DNA of 64,000 nucleotides, from positions 186,001 to 250,000 of the forward strand of contig JAPEUS010000023.1 in the NCBI GenBank assembly GCA_027946355.1, written 5' to 3'. Within the stretch, counting starts at the first letter, position 1. Each line of letters starts with the position of its first letter. The position numbers were made by a program, and so were the translations under genes. The notes beneath the pieces are model-generated. The model saw nothing but the letters and a program-made list of their open reading frames with translations, had not been told where the DNA came from and ran no database searches. The stretch comes from Collariella sp. IMI 366227 (Eukaryota; Ascomycota; Sordariomycetes; Sordariales; Chaetomiaceae). Of the stretch, positions 53,898 through 64,000 are shown piece by piece.

Positions 53898-55212
53898 ATG
53901 CCTAACCTTCCACTCAACGCCGTCAACCCGGCGTGTACAAAGACCTGGACTCCCTGTCTTGCACAGGTTGTTGGTGGCGTCGACAACAACCCCGTTGGCC
54001 AGTTCGCCGCTTGTGTGAGCGTGTTTGGGGCACCCAGTACGTCAACTGTGTAAGTTTGGTCTTTGGGGTGCTCATGGTCACGGCTGAGCTGCCCCGGCTT
54101 GGCTTTCAGTCTCAACCATCCCTGGCTAATTCGTCAACAGGACACTTTCTCCTGATGTTTTCTTCTCCACAACGACTGCAACAGTTGACTACTCGGACAT
54201 CATCGTCACGCTCAGCACTAGTTCCTCCACCGCCTATAAGACATCAACATCGTACGCCGAGGTGCTAGAGACGGTCACTGAGTATTCCGCGACCAGTGTG
54301 GTGACCGTGACAGTGACAGCTCCAGTGGTTATTGAACCCGCAAGCAAACGGGCCAACAAAAGGCGGGGTGGCTGCAAGCCCAAGACGACGACGACCCTGA
54401 TCACGTCAACCTTGCCTGCCACCACCGAGGTCCCGACTACCACAGAGGTTCCCTCCACCACCAAGATTCCCACGACGCCTTCTTTGCCGGGTATAACCCC
54501 CATCGCCTCTGGCTGCTTCAACCTTGAGAATTACTCGTCGGCATGCTCGTGCATATACGCCGTCAGCAGCACGGCCACAATCACCTACGCACCAGGCGCC
54601 CCTACCGAAGTTGTCACCATCACTGAGACTAGCACAGTTCAGTCCACGTCCACCTCGGTCATCACTGTCGTCGTATCCAGCAGCGTCATCGTTCCCGTCA
54701 CTACGACCGCTACCGAGACCGTGACGGATGTCTACCACACCACCACCACTGTCACGTCAACCTCCGTATCCGCCCCGCTCGCAACCTACATACTTGTAAA
54801 CAAGGAGGACTCCCTGCCCCGATATCTAACTAACGTCAATGGCAACGCCGTGCGCGACCCCGGAAGGAGCGGCCTCAAGGTGGCCGAGCAGATAAGCGGC
54901 CTTTCGCCCAACGGCGGGCAGCTATGGCTCACCGACGCCCCGACCTGGAAGCTAGCCGTCCGCGCATACAGCAACATGTATGGCCTGCTCATCTTTACGA
55001 CTGGTGACCGCCCCCAGGGCACCGAGGTGGCTTTCACTTGCACCGCCTACCCGACTGGTGCGGTATCATGTGAAGAACCAACCAGGGGTTACGACACCTT
55101 TTATGCCCAAGGAGCGGCAACCCTGATTTTTGGGAAGTCGACTTTTAAACAGTCGGATTGGACGAAGGTTACGCTCACCTGGACCACCGTGCCACCTCCC
55201 GTTGCCGTCTAA
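53898..55212 (+). CDS. Ser/Thr-rich, probably cell-surface protein; one frame break
   Basis: Exon 1 53898-54049, intron GTAAGT..ACAG, exon 2 54139-55212. The N-terminus CTKTWTPCLAQVVGG with spaced cysteines and the first 50 residues look like the start of a mature domain, so a signal-peptide exon upstream is likely but not found. Exon 2 is rich in Thr/Ser/Val repeats (VVTVTVTAP, TTEVPTTTEVPSTTK, STVQSTSTSVITVVV), mucin-like, followed by a globular C-terminal domain (YILVNKEDSLPRYLTN, GGQLWLTDAPTWKLAV, FTCTAYPTGAVSCEEP). One base is missing near 54240 between AYKT and TSTSYAEV. Function unknown. Confidence 0.65.
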
Positions 55213-55273
55213 CGAAAACTTTCATGTCCATACTCTATCATGTATTACGTCTAAGAAACTATCTGTTCTTGTC

Positions 55274-56366
55274 TCAATACTCAAACTTCTGCCCAGCCAA
55301 CTTCTCGCTCAGCTCCCACAGCATCTCCGCCTCCACGGGGCTTGTGCCATATGCCTTGACTGTCTCGGTCCGCGGGTCGGCAACATGTGCGTCCTGGAGG
55401 TACGCTCCGTTGTGCTCTGTATCCCAGATCAGTCAGCCAAAATCTCCATACGTTGCAACACCCAGAGACACTCACCTTCCAGGCCCGCATGGAACGCCGC
55501 GAACACGGTCGTTGCCACTCCCTGGTCAAGTGTCTTGAAGTCAAATTGCTTCCAGCCCTCCTTGTTTCCCAGCGCCTGATCCGCCGCCTGCAGCTCCGCC
55601 CCATCAGTCTGCCAGTCGATGTGATCACTCAAGTGCGTCCAAATTACACCCGGATGGAGGCTGAACGCCAACAGCCCCTTCGGACCCAACCTCTTCGCCA
55701 GCTCCACCGCCATGAGCATATTCGCCGTCTTGCTCTGCCCATAGGCTACCCAGCGGTTGTACAGCTTTCCCCCCTACCCCAGAAGTCAGCATGAGTCCCA
55801 CCCGCCCGCAACCACCAGCAGCATCAAACTCACATCAAAATTCACATCCCCCCACCTAATCCCACTCAACCGATGGCCATCGCTACTCACACACACCACC
55901 CTCGGACTCTCCGCCCTCATCACCTTCTCCATAACCAAATTCACAAACAACCAATGCCCCAAATGATTCTTCGCAAACTGACTTTCCACCCCCTCCGGCG
56001 ACAGCTCATACCCCGTCGCCATCACGCCTGCGTTGCACACCACCACATCAATCTCCAGAACATCCTCCCAGGCGTTCACTCTCCGCCGCGGCCGCACGGA
56101 CTGCTTCCAACGAGCCGAGGTCGAGATTCAGCGTGCGCGTGGGGACATTGGGGTGGGAGGCGGCGAGGCCGGCGGCTGTGGCAAAGGTCTTGGTGGGGAG
56201 CGGCCGGCGAGGATAAGCAAGCGGGGGAGGCCGAGGCGATCAGGGTGACGAAGGTGGCGCCGAGGGTGCCGGGCGAGACGCCGGTAGTGAGAATTACTTT
56301 GTTGGTGATTTGGGTGGGGTGGGAGGAGGCGGTGGTGGTGGCGTTGTAGGCGGGGAGGGGTGACAT
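55274..56366 (-). CDS. Short-chain dehydrogenase/reductase, frame breaks near the N-terminus
   Basis: Classical-type SDR oxidoreductase related to fungal WWOX/retinol-dehydrogenase-like proteins; substrate unknown. ATG 56366. Cofactor site ILTTGVSPGTLGATFVTLI (TGxxxGxG variant), CNAGVMA, active-site YGQSKTAN with a serine in VVCVSSDGH. Introns GTGAGT..GTAG near 55835-55770 and GTGAGT..ACAG near 55480-55425; last exon ends EKLAGQKFEY, TGA 55274. Residues after about 35 are split over three frames by single-base changes near 56225, 56205 and 56090. Correct reading gives LLILAGRS and TRTLNLDLGSLEAV, standard family blocks. Probably assembly error. Confidence 0.82.
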
Positions 56367-56899
56367 TGTGGAGGTTGTGGGCTGGGGTTGATTGGGAGAG
56401 TTGTGGGTGTAAGTGGATTGATGGTGGGAGACGAGGAAGTGAGCTTTGTGTGGACTGAAGTTGGGAGTTGGCGGTGAGTTCTTTTGGTATGAAATTCATC
56501 ATCGTTATCAGGCTATTTGTATTGTCTCCAGTCTCAATCTTCTTCATTTTCCCAACCAGATGGTAGATGTTAAAGCCGTATCATTGGGGGGCAGAAAGGC
56601 AGAGAGAAATCTCGGAGAAAGGGGTTAAGAAGATCAATGTCTTGGCGAGGAAATAGGGTGACCTTATCACCGAAGGTCCGGTACCGATCTTCAGGTTTGG
56701 TATGGCTCCCAACACATCGAATGTCCCTAAAACCCACACCAAAGGCAGGAATAGTAATCAACTGGGACTACCTGCTTCTCAGAGGTAGAGTCGACTGTAG
56801 ACAACCAGTTGGCCGCCTTGATGGACAAGGTTGTCAGATTGTGACCACTCGTCTCTTATTAGTAGCAGGTCGAGACGCAACATTCAAGCCGATTCTCTC
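56367..56899. other. Spacer between SDR gene and Fot1 element
   Basis: About 530 bases, SDR promoter side. No gene recognised. Confidence 0.4.
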
Positions 56900-58761
56900 A
56901 CGTGCTCCACCCCCAAGTCGCGCACTTTTAGCCATAACACAACCTCCCAATCTCAACTTGAAATATTTCAACAACAAAAAAATGGCGTCGCAATCCAAAG
57001 AAAGTAGGATCAATCTTGCCATTCAGGCTATGCAACGAGATACGAATCTAAGCCGCCGACATACTGCCAAAATCTACGACATTCCCGAATCGACCTTACG
57101 CGACAGGATGAACGGGAAAACGCCAAAGCCCGAATCGCGACCTGCAGCTCATCGATTGACAGCCATTGAAGAAGAATCAGTTGTTCGATATATTCTGGAC
57201 TTGGATACGCGAGGATTCGCGCCTCGATACGCTGGGGTTGAAGATATGGCCAATTTGCTTCTCGCACGACGCGACGGCGGACGCGTCGGCAAGCACTGGG
57301 CCGAGAAGTTCGTCAAGCGACAACCAGAACTCAAGACGCGCTTCAATCGCGTATACGACTTTCAGAGAACCCTTTGCGAAGGCCCAGAGCTTATTGGCGC
57401 GTGGTTTAAGCTTGTGCACAACATGAGGGCGAAGTACGGCATCCACGACTGCGACTTCTACAACTTTGACGAGACCGGCTTTATGATGGGCGTTATCTGC
57501 GCATCTATGGTGGTGACACGCGCCGATCGACGTGGAAGAGGCAAGGCAGTCCAGCCTGGCAATCGGGAATGGGCAACGGCGATTGAGTGCATCAATGGCG
57601 AAGGGTGGTGCCTCCCGCCGTTTCTCATTGTTCAAGGCGCGTACCACGTCGCCAACTGGTACTCCGAGGGCGAGCTCCCACTCGGCTGGGCCATCAAACC
57701 AACTTCCAATGGGTGGACAGACAACGAAACTGGCCTCGAATGGATCAAACACTTCGATAAGCACACAAAACCTCGTACGAAGGGTGTATATCGGATGATT
57801 GTCCTCGATGGGCATGAGAGTCACCAGTCAGTTGGATTCGAGGCTTTTTGCAAGGAGAACAATATCATCACTATCAGCCTGCCTCCTCACTCATCTCATC
57901 TAACCCAGCCACTCGATGTTGGGTGTTTTAGTGCCTTGAAGAAGGCGTACGGTCGGCAAATCGAGCACTTCGTCAGAGCGCATATCAACCACATCACCAA
58001 GGTCGAGTTCTTCCTCGCCTTTAAAGCTGCCCACTTTGCTGCTATGACGGAGAGCAACAATAGAGGAGGTTTCAGAGGTGTAGGTCTAGTACCTTTCGAC
58101 CCTGAGGCTGTGATATCCAAGCTGGATGTCAAGTTACGGACGCCAACGCCAACTGGTCCCCCTTCCGCAGCTGCCGATCCTTGGTTCTCCCAGACGCCAC
58201 AGAACCCAACAGAGGTTGTCTCACAATCTGAGTATATCAAAAATCGAATTGCTTGTCACCAGGGAAGCTCGCCAACACCAATTTTCACTGCTGTCGACCA
58301 GCTTGCGAAAGGGACGCAGGCATTGGCGCATTCGGTTACCCTCATGGCAGCTGAGTTACATACCTTACAGAAGGCAAATGAGGCACTTAGCAAGCGCCGG
58401 AGGGCTAAAAAAAGACGTCTGCGTCTTGGAGGACTACTTACTGTAGAAGATGCACATAATTTACTGGCCCAGAGAGAGGTGCAGGAACAGTTAGAGCGTG
58501 AAACGCGGGAAAATGGTGGTCGGCGGACTCGAACAGAGACGGCTCTACGGCGTTGTGGCAAGTGCGGAAAGCCTGGGCACAATGCGCGCACATGTCAGGG
58601 AGATATGGGAATATCTAATATATAGAATTTCGAATAGTTTCAGTGCATTGCAGCTGTTTTGGTAATGTAACTGATGTTTCTTGTTGCGCGGTGGTGGAAA
58701 AGTGCGCGACTTGGGGGTGTGCGCGACTTGGGGGTGTGCGCGACTTGGGGGTGGAGCACGT
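56900..58761 (+). mobile_element. Complete Fot1/pogo transposon copy
   Basis: About 1.86 kb with inverted ends: ACGTGCTCCACCCCCAAGTC..GCGCACTTTT at 56900-56929 matches the inverse at the right end. The right end holds three tandem 17-base units GTGCGCGACTTGGGGGT (58702-58752) where the left has one. A clear TA duplication is not seen (TC left, TA right). The size and transposase match the family; the copy looks recent. Confidence 0.85.
56982..58625 (+). CDS. Fot1/pogo DDE transposase, intact
   Basis: 547 aa, uninterrupted. N-terminal psq/CENP-B DNA-binding part (LAIQAMQRDTNLSRRHTAKI, FVKRQPELKTRF), then the DD35D core: D163 in NFDETGFMMG, D276 in VLDGHESHQ, D312 in QPLDVGCFSALKKAYG; D276 and D312 are 35 residues apart. 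A coiled C-terminal segment follows and a zinc knuckle C525, C528, H533, C538 (CGKCGKPGHNARTC). All catalytic acids are present, so it may be active. It is the template for reading the relic at 21181-21745 and the deletion derivative at 30219-31025. Confidence 0.95.
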   Translation: MASQSKESRINLAIQAMQRDTNLSRRHTAKIYDIPESTLRDRMNGKTPKPESRPAAHRLTAIEEESVVRYILDLDTRGFAPRYAGVEDMANLLLARRDGGRVGKHWAEKFVKRQPELKTRFNRVYDFQRTLCEGPELIGAWFKLVHNMRAKYGIHDCDFYNFDETGFMMGVICASMVVTRADRRGRGKAVQPGNREWATAIECINGEGWCLPPFLIVQGAYHVANWYSEGELPLGWAIKPTSNGWTDNETGLEWIKHFDKHTKPRTKGVYRMIVLDGHESHQSVGFEAFCKENNIITISLPPHSSHLTQPLDVGCFSALKKAYGRQIEHFVRAHINHITKVEFFLAFKAAHFAAMTESNNRGGFRGVGLVPFDPEAVISKLDVKLRTPTPTGPPSAAADPWFSQTPQNPTEVVSQSEYIKNRIACHQGSSPTPIFTAVDQLAKGTQALAHSVTLMAAELHTLQKANEALSKRRRAKKRRLRLGGLLTVEDAHNLLAQREVQEQLERETRENGGRRTRTETALRRCGKCGKPGHNARTCQGDMGISNI

Positions 58762-60284
58762 TATCAGATTCAAATTCATAATTGAATCCAATGACATTGC
58801 CATTTTCACTCAAATACCTCGCATCTTTCTTTGCCAGACCATCCGATGTTTTGCACAGTGGATGGGAGTTCGGATGATGATGATGGCCAGGAACAGGACC
58901 CTGAATTGGGAAAGTTGTTGCATCTTAGAAATAGCCCACGTCACTCCTGGTGGGCATGAATTATATTGGGAAGTGGCATTCTTGTATCTGATCGCCAATA
59001 AATAGAACAGTCTTTATTTTTTATTTTTCCCATTCAACTTGAATTTTCACAGGATCACGAACATCACTCAACACCAAGTCTCCAACTTCTAAACCATCTA
59101 ACTAGTAGAACATGCGTGAGATGGACCGCGTTGAGGGAAGATATGCTGCAATACACAACGGCAAGACGAGGGAGTTTCTCGTTTTACTTGGAAGGGAAAG
59201 CACCGTTAAATTCAAAGCAGTTGTCCCAAACATGGGAGCAGCCCGCGCGGCGATCAAATGCGCGCTGGCAACGGGAAGACTAATTAGAACCGGACGATGA
59301 CGAGCAAGGACCGAGCCAGGCGTAGTAGCTCTAGTTCACAATTGATAAAACAGACTGGAACCTAACTAACACCACACAACCTCACCCAGCAGGTCCCGCT
59401 TTAGCTACAGAAGATAGGGTGCTGAAAACTTGGAGCATGCAGCCTTCAAGTCGATCTGCTCACAACTGAGAAAAGAGGCACGAGGTGGCGTTATACGACG
59501 CAAATAACTTTAAGGGCTTGGGTGAGGTCAAAGCAAAGCGGAGGAATTAGATGTACTTAGCGTGCCAAGGCCCTTTAGATTTAGTGTTTCCGGGCGAATT
59601 AAAATCCATCCATCCATCTCGTAGAACGTGACGGACTCACTTACAATGTGCGTTATACCAATAGATGTAGCAACTCAAATCTCGCTATGTAAATACCAAA
59701 GTGTCTTTTGTTTGACAAAGGCCAAGGCTAGATCGCCGTCGCTGGGCTGGAAGAGGTTACAGTGATCACATGTGCAGGGCTGATTGAAAGTCCCATTCGT
59801 TGGAGACTGTGTGATACTGCTTCTTTTTCCGCTCCAATATTTGTCGTATATCACAATCACCGGTCCCGAGATTATACATTTGCATGCTGACAGACAAACA
59901 TGTGTTGTTACCTTCCGAGTTTGTCAATGAAAATGTCAGAACACCAATCCGAACATCTCAGCGGCCGTGAACTTTGTTCTCATGTAACGTTGCTTGGCAA
60001 TCAATGGGTCAGCAGTCAACCAACATCAAGCAGACCGCGACGAGTTTATCCATTGAGAGAGCTGTGTGGAAAACAGGCCATGGGAGTCGGACGTGAGTGG
60101 ATTCAGAAAGCTAAGAAGCTTTAAGCTGCCGTCAACAGCTCGGAAGAACATAAAAGGGGCGTTATCCCCTGAATCAAATCATCATCTCATTTCCCTTCAA
60201 GTGAATTCAGAGGACAAGAGACACCAATATACTCATCAAACAAGACATTTCCACCTTCTTCAAAACCACCACCCGGTTTTCAAA
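58762..60284. other. Intergenic, about 1.5 kb, one small doubtful open frame
   Basis: An ATG-started frame of 62 codons at 59112-59300 (+) (MREMDRVEGRYAAIHNGKTR..) is unrecognised and could be noise. The rest is AT-rich with no repeat identified; the end is the promoter of the next gene. Confidence 0.35.
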
Positions 60285-60584
60285 ATGAAACTCACCACCT
60301 TCCTTACCCTCATCACCGCCGCCGTTGCGCATCCCACACCTGACAACAACACCGGTGCCACCACAAGCGAGCAAGACGACGGCTTCATCATTCAGGGAGT
60401 TCGCCAGTGGCAGGCAGCAGGAGGCTGCAAGACATACTGGGAAGAACCGGGTCGCTGTCTCTCCACGTGCAGAAGCGAAGCCGTGTACAAGGGGTACTCG
60501 TGCCCGGGAGGCGTGTACCACAGGGTTGACAAATCGGGGTGCTGGTGGGATTGGAGAGTGTGCGAGTGTACTTGCGATTACTAG
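60285..60584 (+). CDS. Small secreted cysteine-rich protein (effector-like)
   Basis: 99 aa: signal peptide MKLTTFLTLITAAVAHPTP, a short acidic pro-region, then eight cysteines in a 70-residue mature part (GGCKTYW, GRCLSTCRSE, GYSCPGG, SGCWWDW, VCECTCDY). All eight can pair, suggesting a compact disulfide-rich fold. The size, leader and cysteine content match fungal small secreted proteins; no named family recognised. No intron seen; ATG 60285 is the only start that yields the leader. Confidence 0.75.
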   Translation: MKLTTFLTLITAAVAHPTPDNNTGATTSEQDDGFIIQGVRQWQAAGGCKTYWEEPGRCLSTCRSEAVYKGYSCPGGVYHRVDKSGCWWDWRVCECTCDY

Positions 60585-61016
60585 ATGAGATTGAGGTTGG
60601 GATTCTGAGAGGATGGGGGCCGAAGGGTGTCGTGGGTCAAGAATCCAGGCGGGAGAAGCTGGGGACGAGAGCTTGGGTCAAAGGCGCTTGAGAAGGTTTG
60701 TTGAAGGACAAGTTACATTGCCGGAATATACGTATGGTGTCGAGCCTTTTTCAGGGTGAAGTGGTGGTCTCTGCAGTGTGAGATGACCGTGCAACCCCCA
60801 TCATACCAAGCCTTTGCCCCAAAACAGTGTCTTTATTTCTACGCCCCTGGGGATCATGGTAGACCTATTCCAGCTATATCAAAATGCATTCTAACAGCAA
60901 CTCTTAATCTCATTCAAGAACCTGATCTACCAATTAATCAATCCAAGCAGAAGACCAAGTCTTTTAAGCATAGCTCTACAAATTTGCTGACAAAGCTAGA
61001 ATGAGAAGCACAAAAC
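60585..61016. other. Intergenic, about 0.4 kb
   Basis: Convergent 3' ends of the small secreted protein and SMP-domain genes. No gene recognised. Confidence 0.4.
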
Positions 61017-61461
61017 CTAATGCTGCTCTCGCTCGCCGCTATGCTCATGCGCCTGAACATTATGATCCGCAATAGACTGCACCTCCGCCGACAATGAGTC
61101 CTTCCCCGGAGCATGTCCTAATGCACGAGCCTATTCCACACTCTTCATCAGCCCATACCATCCCCTTACCCCCACCGCATTATAAGCAAAGACAACTCAC
61201 CTCAAAATGCTGGACCCTCCTCGCATCCTCCCGCGTCACCTCCTCCGCCTTCTTCCTCGCCACCTTACCCGCAACCTCCAAAAAGTTCTGCTGTCTGTCG
61301 TGCAGGCTCTGGGCAGTCGCCGCCGGCCCGCCCCGGATTGGCCCGCGCCGCGTCATGTCAGACTCAGCATGGGCGATGGCGGACGCCTCGGACTGCGTGA
61401 TCGGGCGGCCGTCTTCAGCCTGGGCTGCGAGCTGCTCCTGATGTGGGAGTTCGGACTCCAT
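61017..61461 (-). CDS. Seed-maturation-protein (SMP) domain protein
   Basis: 124 aa; exon 1 61461-61201, intron 61200-61131 (GTGAGT..ATAG), exon 2 61130-61017. SMP/LEA-like hydrophilic protein found in many fungi, probably stress or spore related (inference). Blocks: LPHQEQLAAQAEDGRPITQS, EASAIAHAESDMTRRGPIRG, GPAATAQSLHDRQQNFLEVA, then KKAEEVTREDARRVQ, ending EVQSIADHNVQAHEH. An upstream in-frame ATG at 61740 adds 93 low-complexity residues; I prefer 61461 because family members start close to the LPxxEEL motif. Confidence 0.8.
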
Positions 61462-61984
61462 TGTTGTTCCGTGAGAGGCGTTGATGAGGTGCCAAGGAGG
61501 GTGGGATGGGAAGGGGCGTTGGTGGTGGATGCCGTTGGGTGGGGTGGGGTTGGGGCTTTGGGAGAGGGTGGAGGAGCGAAGGGTATCGGGGTTACTGCGG
61601 CGTTTGCTGGAACTCGAGGATTGGAGAGTTGGTGATGAAGCTTGATTTGATGATTGGCTGGTTGTTGTCGTTATTGTATTGCTGTTGTTGGTTGGTGGGT
61701 GGTCCAGAGTCCAAATGTGAAAGGTGTCGATGTGTTGCATCGTGAGTTCACTGCTTTCAAGTGTGTTTCCCAAGATCCCTTTGCCATGTTAGTTTTGCAG
61801 CTTTAAGATGAATTGCACCACATTGATGTAGTAACCTTCCTTGTATGATCTCATCCCCAGATCGCCAGATCAACCCCTTTCCTGACGTATGCCGTTCCGA
61901 TCGATCCGTCTCGGCCGCTGTGACGTTTATTGTGGGCCGGTACCACCGAAACGCAACCTCAAAGGCACTTCCAACCCCTCCAAC

Positions 61985-62110
61985 AGCGCTGTCAACAAGT
62001 CAAGTCTACCCAAGTCAAGTCTTCAAGTCAAGTAAGTCAAGTCAAGTCAAGTCGTGTTTCCCGAGACTTGTCAAGTCAAGTCGGTGCATGGACTTGACTT
62101 GGCGGACTTG
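61985..62110 (+). repeat. CAAGT-type tandem repeats at the hAT left end
   Basis: About a dozen CAAGT/TCAAGT units in direct orientation (for example 62030-62053), with inverse ACTTGACTTG nearby at 62091-62101. Clustered short repeats next to a hAT gene fit subterminal transposase-binding sites. Confidence 0.6.
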
Positions 62111-62329
62111 ACACTCTGTAGGGGTAGGGTTTATATTGAGAAATTAGCCCAGATTTGGCCATCCAGCGAGCGTTTTTGTCTGAGATCAAAAAGTGAGCCA
62201 TACCCAAAAAAAGGCCTTTTACCCACTTTTTCGGTCGGAACCCTTGGTCAATGTTGATCACCCCTGGTGAACGACGTTGCGCGCAACAACGCGCTCAACC
62301 CCATTCTGCCCGCCTGCAATCCTCCCGAA

Positions 62330-64000
62330 ATGGCCATCGCCATTACCAACGATACCGCACGCGCAACTCCTAGTTCTAACGATGATTCCATTACGCCAGA
62401 CGTTGATCTCGAGACCCCCTCGCGTCTCGACGCGTTCGACGCACTCGGCCGTGCCATGGGCACCAAGAAGAGCCTGAAGGAGCAAATTCGCGATGCCAAA
62501 GCCATCATCAATCTCCCCTTGAATCCGAAGCTATACCCAAAGATCCAGGGTCCCGACAAACGGTTGTACCACCTCCGTGCGCACTTCAAGCTGAAGGATG
62601 GACCTTCCTGGATCAACGCCCACGGTACACTGCTCCTACGGCTCACAGAACTCGAGCTCTACAGACGGCAAATTCTGGGCTTGCCACGAGTGCTACAACA
62701 TCTTCGACGCGGAGGCAACAACTTCGGCCGCTAAACACCTCCGACAAAGACACGGTATTACGAAGGATGGCCAGCGTCTTGGAGCAAATGCTGCGGGCAA
62801 GAGATCGTCGCCAGCAATTGACGAGCTCTTCCAAGCTCGAACCACCAAGAAGACGAAGCTCCCGCCCCCCGCAAAGATCCAAGGCCGCTTCCAAGAGCTC
62901 CTAGTCAAGTGGGTTGCCGATTCGGATATCCCATTTTCCGTGGTTGAGCATGAGCACTTCCGGAGCCTACTGTCTATTCTCAACTCAACCCACACCGACG
63001 ATCTCCTTCCAAGAAGTCATGTCACCACACGCAACTGGCTGAAAACCCAGTACAACCTCTATTTTGATGCCCTCAAAACCGAGATCACCGTGACTCCAAA
63101 CCCAATCCACATCTCCTTCGATGGCTGGTCATCCCCCGGAACTGCTGCATTTTTCGCGGTCGTTGCGCACTACTTCGATGCTGCGGGGGACTTCAACACT
63201 CGCTTACTCGCCCTCCCGCGGATCAAGGGCACTCACAATGGCGAAAACCTCGCCAAAGGAGTGATTGAGGTGGTCGAGCGCTTTGGCTTTGAAGCTAAAT
63301 TAGGGGGTTTCCAAGCTGACAACGCCGAAAACAACGATACGTGCATCACTGAACTTCTACGGCACTTCAACCCCATCTTTCCACGCCACAACTTGACCTC
63401 ATGCGATCTCTCAAGCGAGTGCGCTGCGTTGGCCACATCTTGAACCTCGTTGCCAGAGCTTTCCTTGATGGGGAAAACAAGGAAGTAATCAGGAAACTGG
63501 CAGAGGGCTCAGATGAGCGACTTTCTGCGGAACAGGAGAGGGAGCTTCTCAACGCGTGGCGAGAAACTGGGCCAGTGGGTAAGCTACACTACCTTGTACA
63601 CTTCGCCCGCCGTACGCCCCAGCGCAGGGACGCTTTCAACGACTTCACAGAAGGTATAACCTCCTACAACCCCCCAAAAGACATCATATTCAGTGCTGAT
63701 TTATTGTCCTTTTATAGGCAAGCTCACCGAGGCAGAACGTCAAGAAATTGGCGCCATCCTTGTCGACCCTGCAATTCGAAACCTCCAGCTGAAGACTGAC
63801 AACGATACCCGCTGGCATTCGGTGTACCATATGATCGAGCGCGCCCTCGTCCTCCGCGATCCCCTCACTAAGTTCAGCGCCCGGTATAATCGATTAGGGG
63901 ACCTCAGCGACGAAGCTGTACTTTCTTCCGAGGATTGGGCAGTTCTAACAGAGATCAAAGCTCTACTAGCCCCATTCAAGTTCATCACGAAAACGTTCGA
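62330..64000 (+). CDS. hAT transposase, partial, with frame breaks
   Basis: ATG 62330 starts an N-terminal region (SLKEQIRDAKAIINLP, FKLKDGPSWINAHGT), then a BED zinc finger ACHECYNIFDAEA..KHLRQRHG. The hAT RNase-H-like core has NPIHISFDGWSSPGTAAFFA (first catalytic D) and LGGFQADNAENND (second D), RVRCVGHILNLVARAF, GPVGKLHYLVHFARR, and after an intron (GTATAA at 63654 to TATAG 63718) KLTEAERQEIGAI and NDTRWHSVYHMIERAL. Frame changes near 62645 and 63395 interrupt it: either decay or assembly slips. The C-terminal dimerisation domain is beyond the window. Confidence 0.82.

Larger units (their letters stand above)
61984..64000 (+). mobile_element. hAT transposon, 5' part, running off the window
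   Basis: The subterminal repeats and the downstream transposase mark a hAT element; its left terminus is probably near 61984 (CAGCGCTGTCAAC..), but an 8-bp target duplication cannot be checked because the right end is outside. Confidence 0.65.

Noticed and set aside
59112..59300. 62-codon ATG-started frame
   Set aside because: Too short and unrecognised; kept only as a note in the intergenic entry.

Overview
The window is chromosomal DNA of a filamentous ascomycete. The evidence is GC-rich genes split by 40-70 nt GT..AG introns, a fungal tRNA-Ile with an intron, a eukaryotic initiator tRNA, Zn2Cys6 and C2H2/fungal_trans regulators, a PTH11/SAT4-type membrane protein, a STAND-type N-terminal domain, and Fot1/pogo, hAT, copia and Tad-like elements. 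The closest look is Sordariomycetes (probably Sordariales); this is inferred from remembered family sequences, not a search.

Layout. 0-15 kb is mostly housekeeping: the SGT1 3' end (+), ceramide glucosyltransferase (-), tRNA-splicing endonuclease SEN2 (+), a full-size ABC-C transporter (-) and a C2H2/fungal_trans regulator (+). 15-24.8 kb is accessory metabolism: a secreted FAD oxidase (-), an APH-like kinase (-), a GFA-fold zinc enzyme (-), tRNA-Ile, a decayed Fot1 copy, and an NAD(P)-binding protein (+) tail-to-tail with a Zn2Cys6 regulator (-). 25-34.7 kb is a transposon-rich island. It holds a truncated copia element with its 3' LTR, a Tad-like LINE 3' end, a second secreted FAD oxidase, an internally deleted Fot1-like element with perfect 52-bp ends, a STAND-N plus retropepsin-like protein, a solo copia LTR with target duplication GCATC, and initiator tRNA-Met. 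35-41 kb holds a mitochondrial-type DEAD-box helicase (MSS116-like, -) and an OPT transporter (-). 42.5-49 kb has a Ulp1-fold cysteine protease (+), a PTH11-like receptor (-) and a tannase/feruloyl esterase (-). 49-52.3 kb is gene-poor with a 1.2-kb inverted-repeat unit. 52-64 kb has a DUF7136-like GPI protein (+), a Ser/Thr-rich surface protein (+), an SDR (-), an intact Fot1 element, an 8-cysteine small secreted protein (+), an SMP-domain protein (-) and a hAT element running off the end.

No biosynthetic core enzyme (PKS, NRPS, terpene synthase) is present, so the oxidases and regulators do not make an evident cluster. The secreted oxidases, esterase, DUF7136 protein, surface protein and small cysteine-rich protein suggest a plant-associated or saprotrophic lifestyle (inference).

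A data-quality issue affects the whole window. At least ten conserved genes, including SGT1, ceramide glucosyltransferase and MSS116, carry one-base length changes, mostly in G/C or A/T runs, while neighbours of equal length are clean. Homopolymer errors in the assembly explain this better than pseudogenisation. I therefore annotate those loci as genes with frame breaks.
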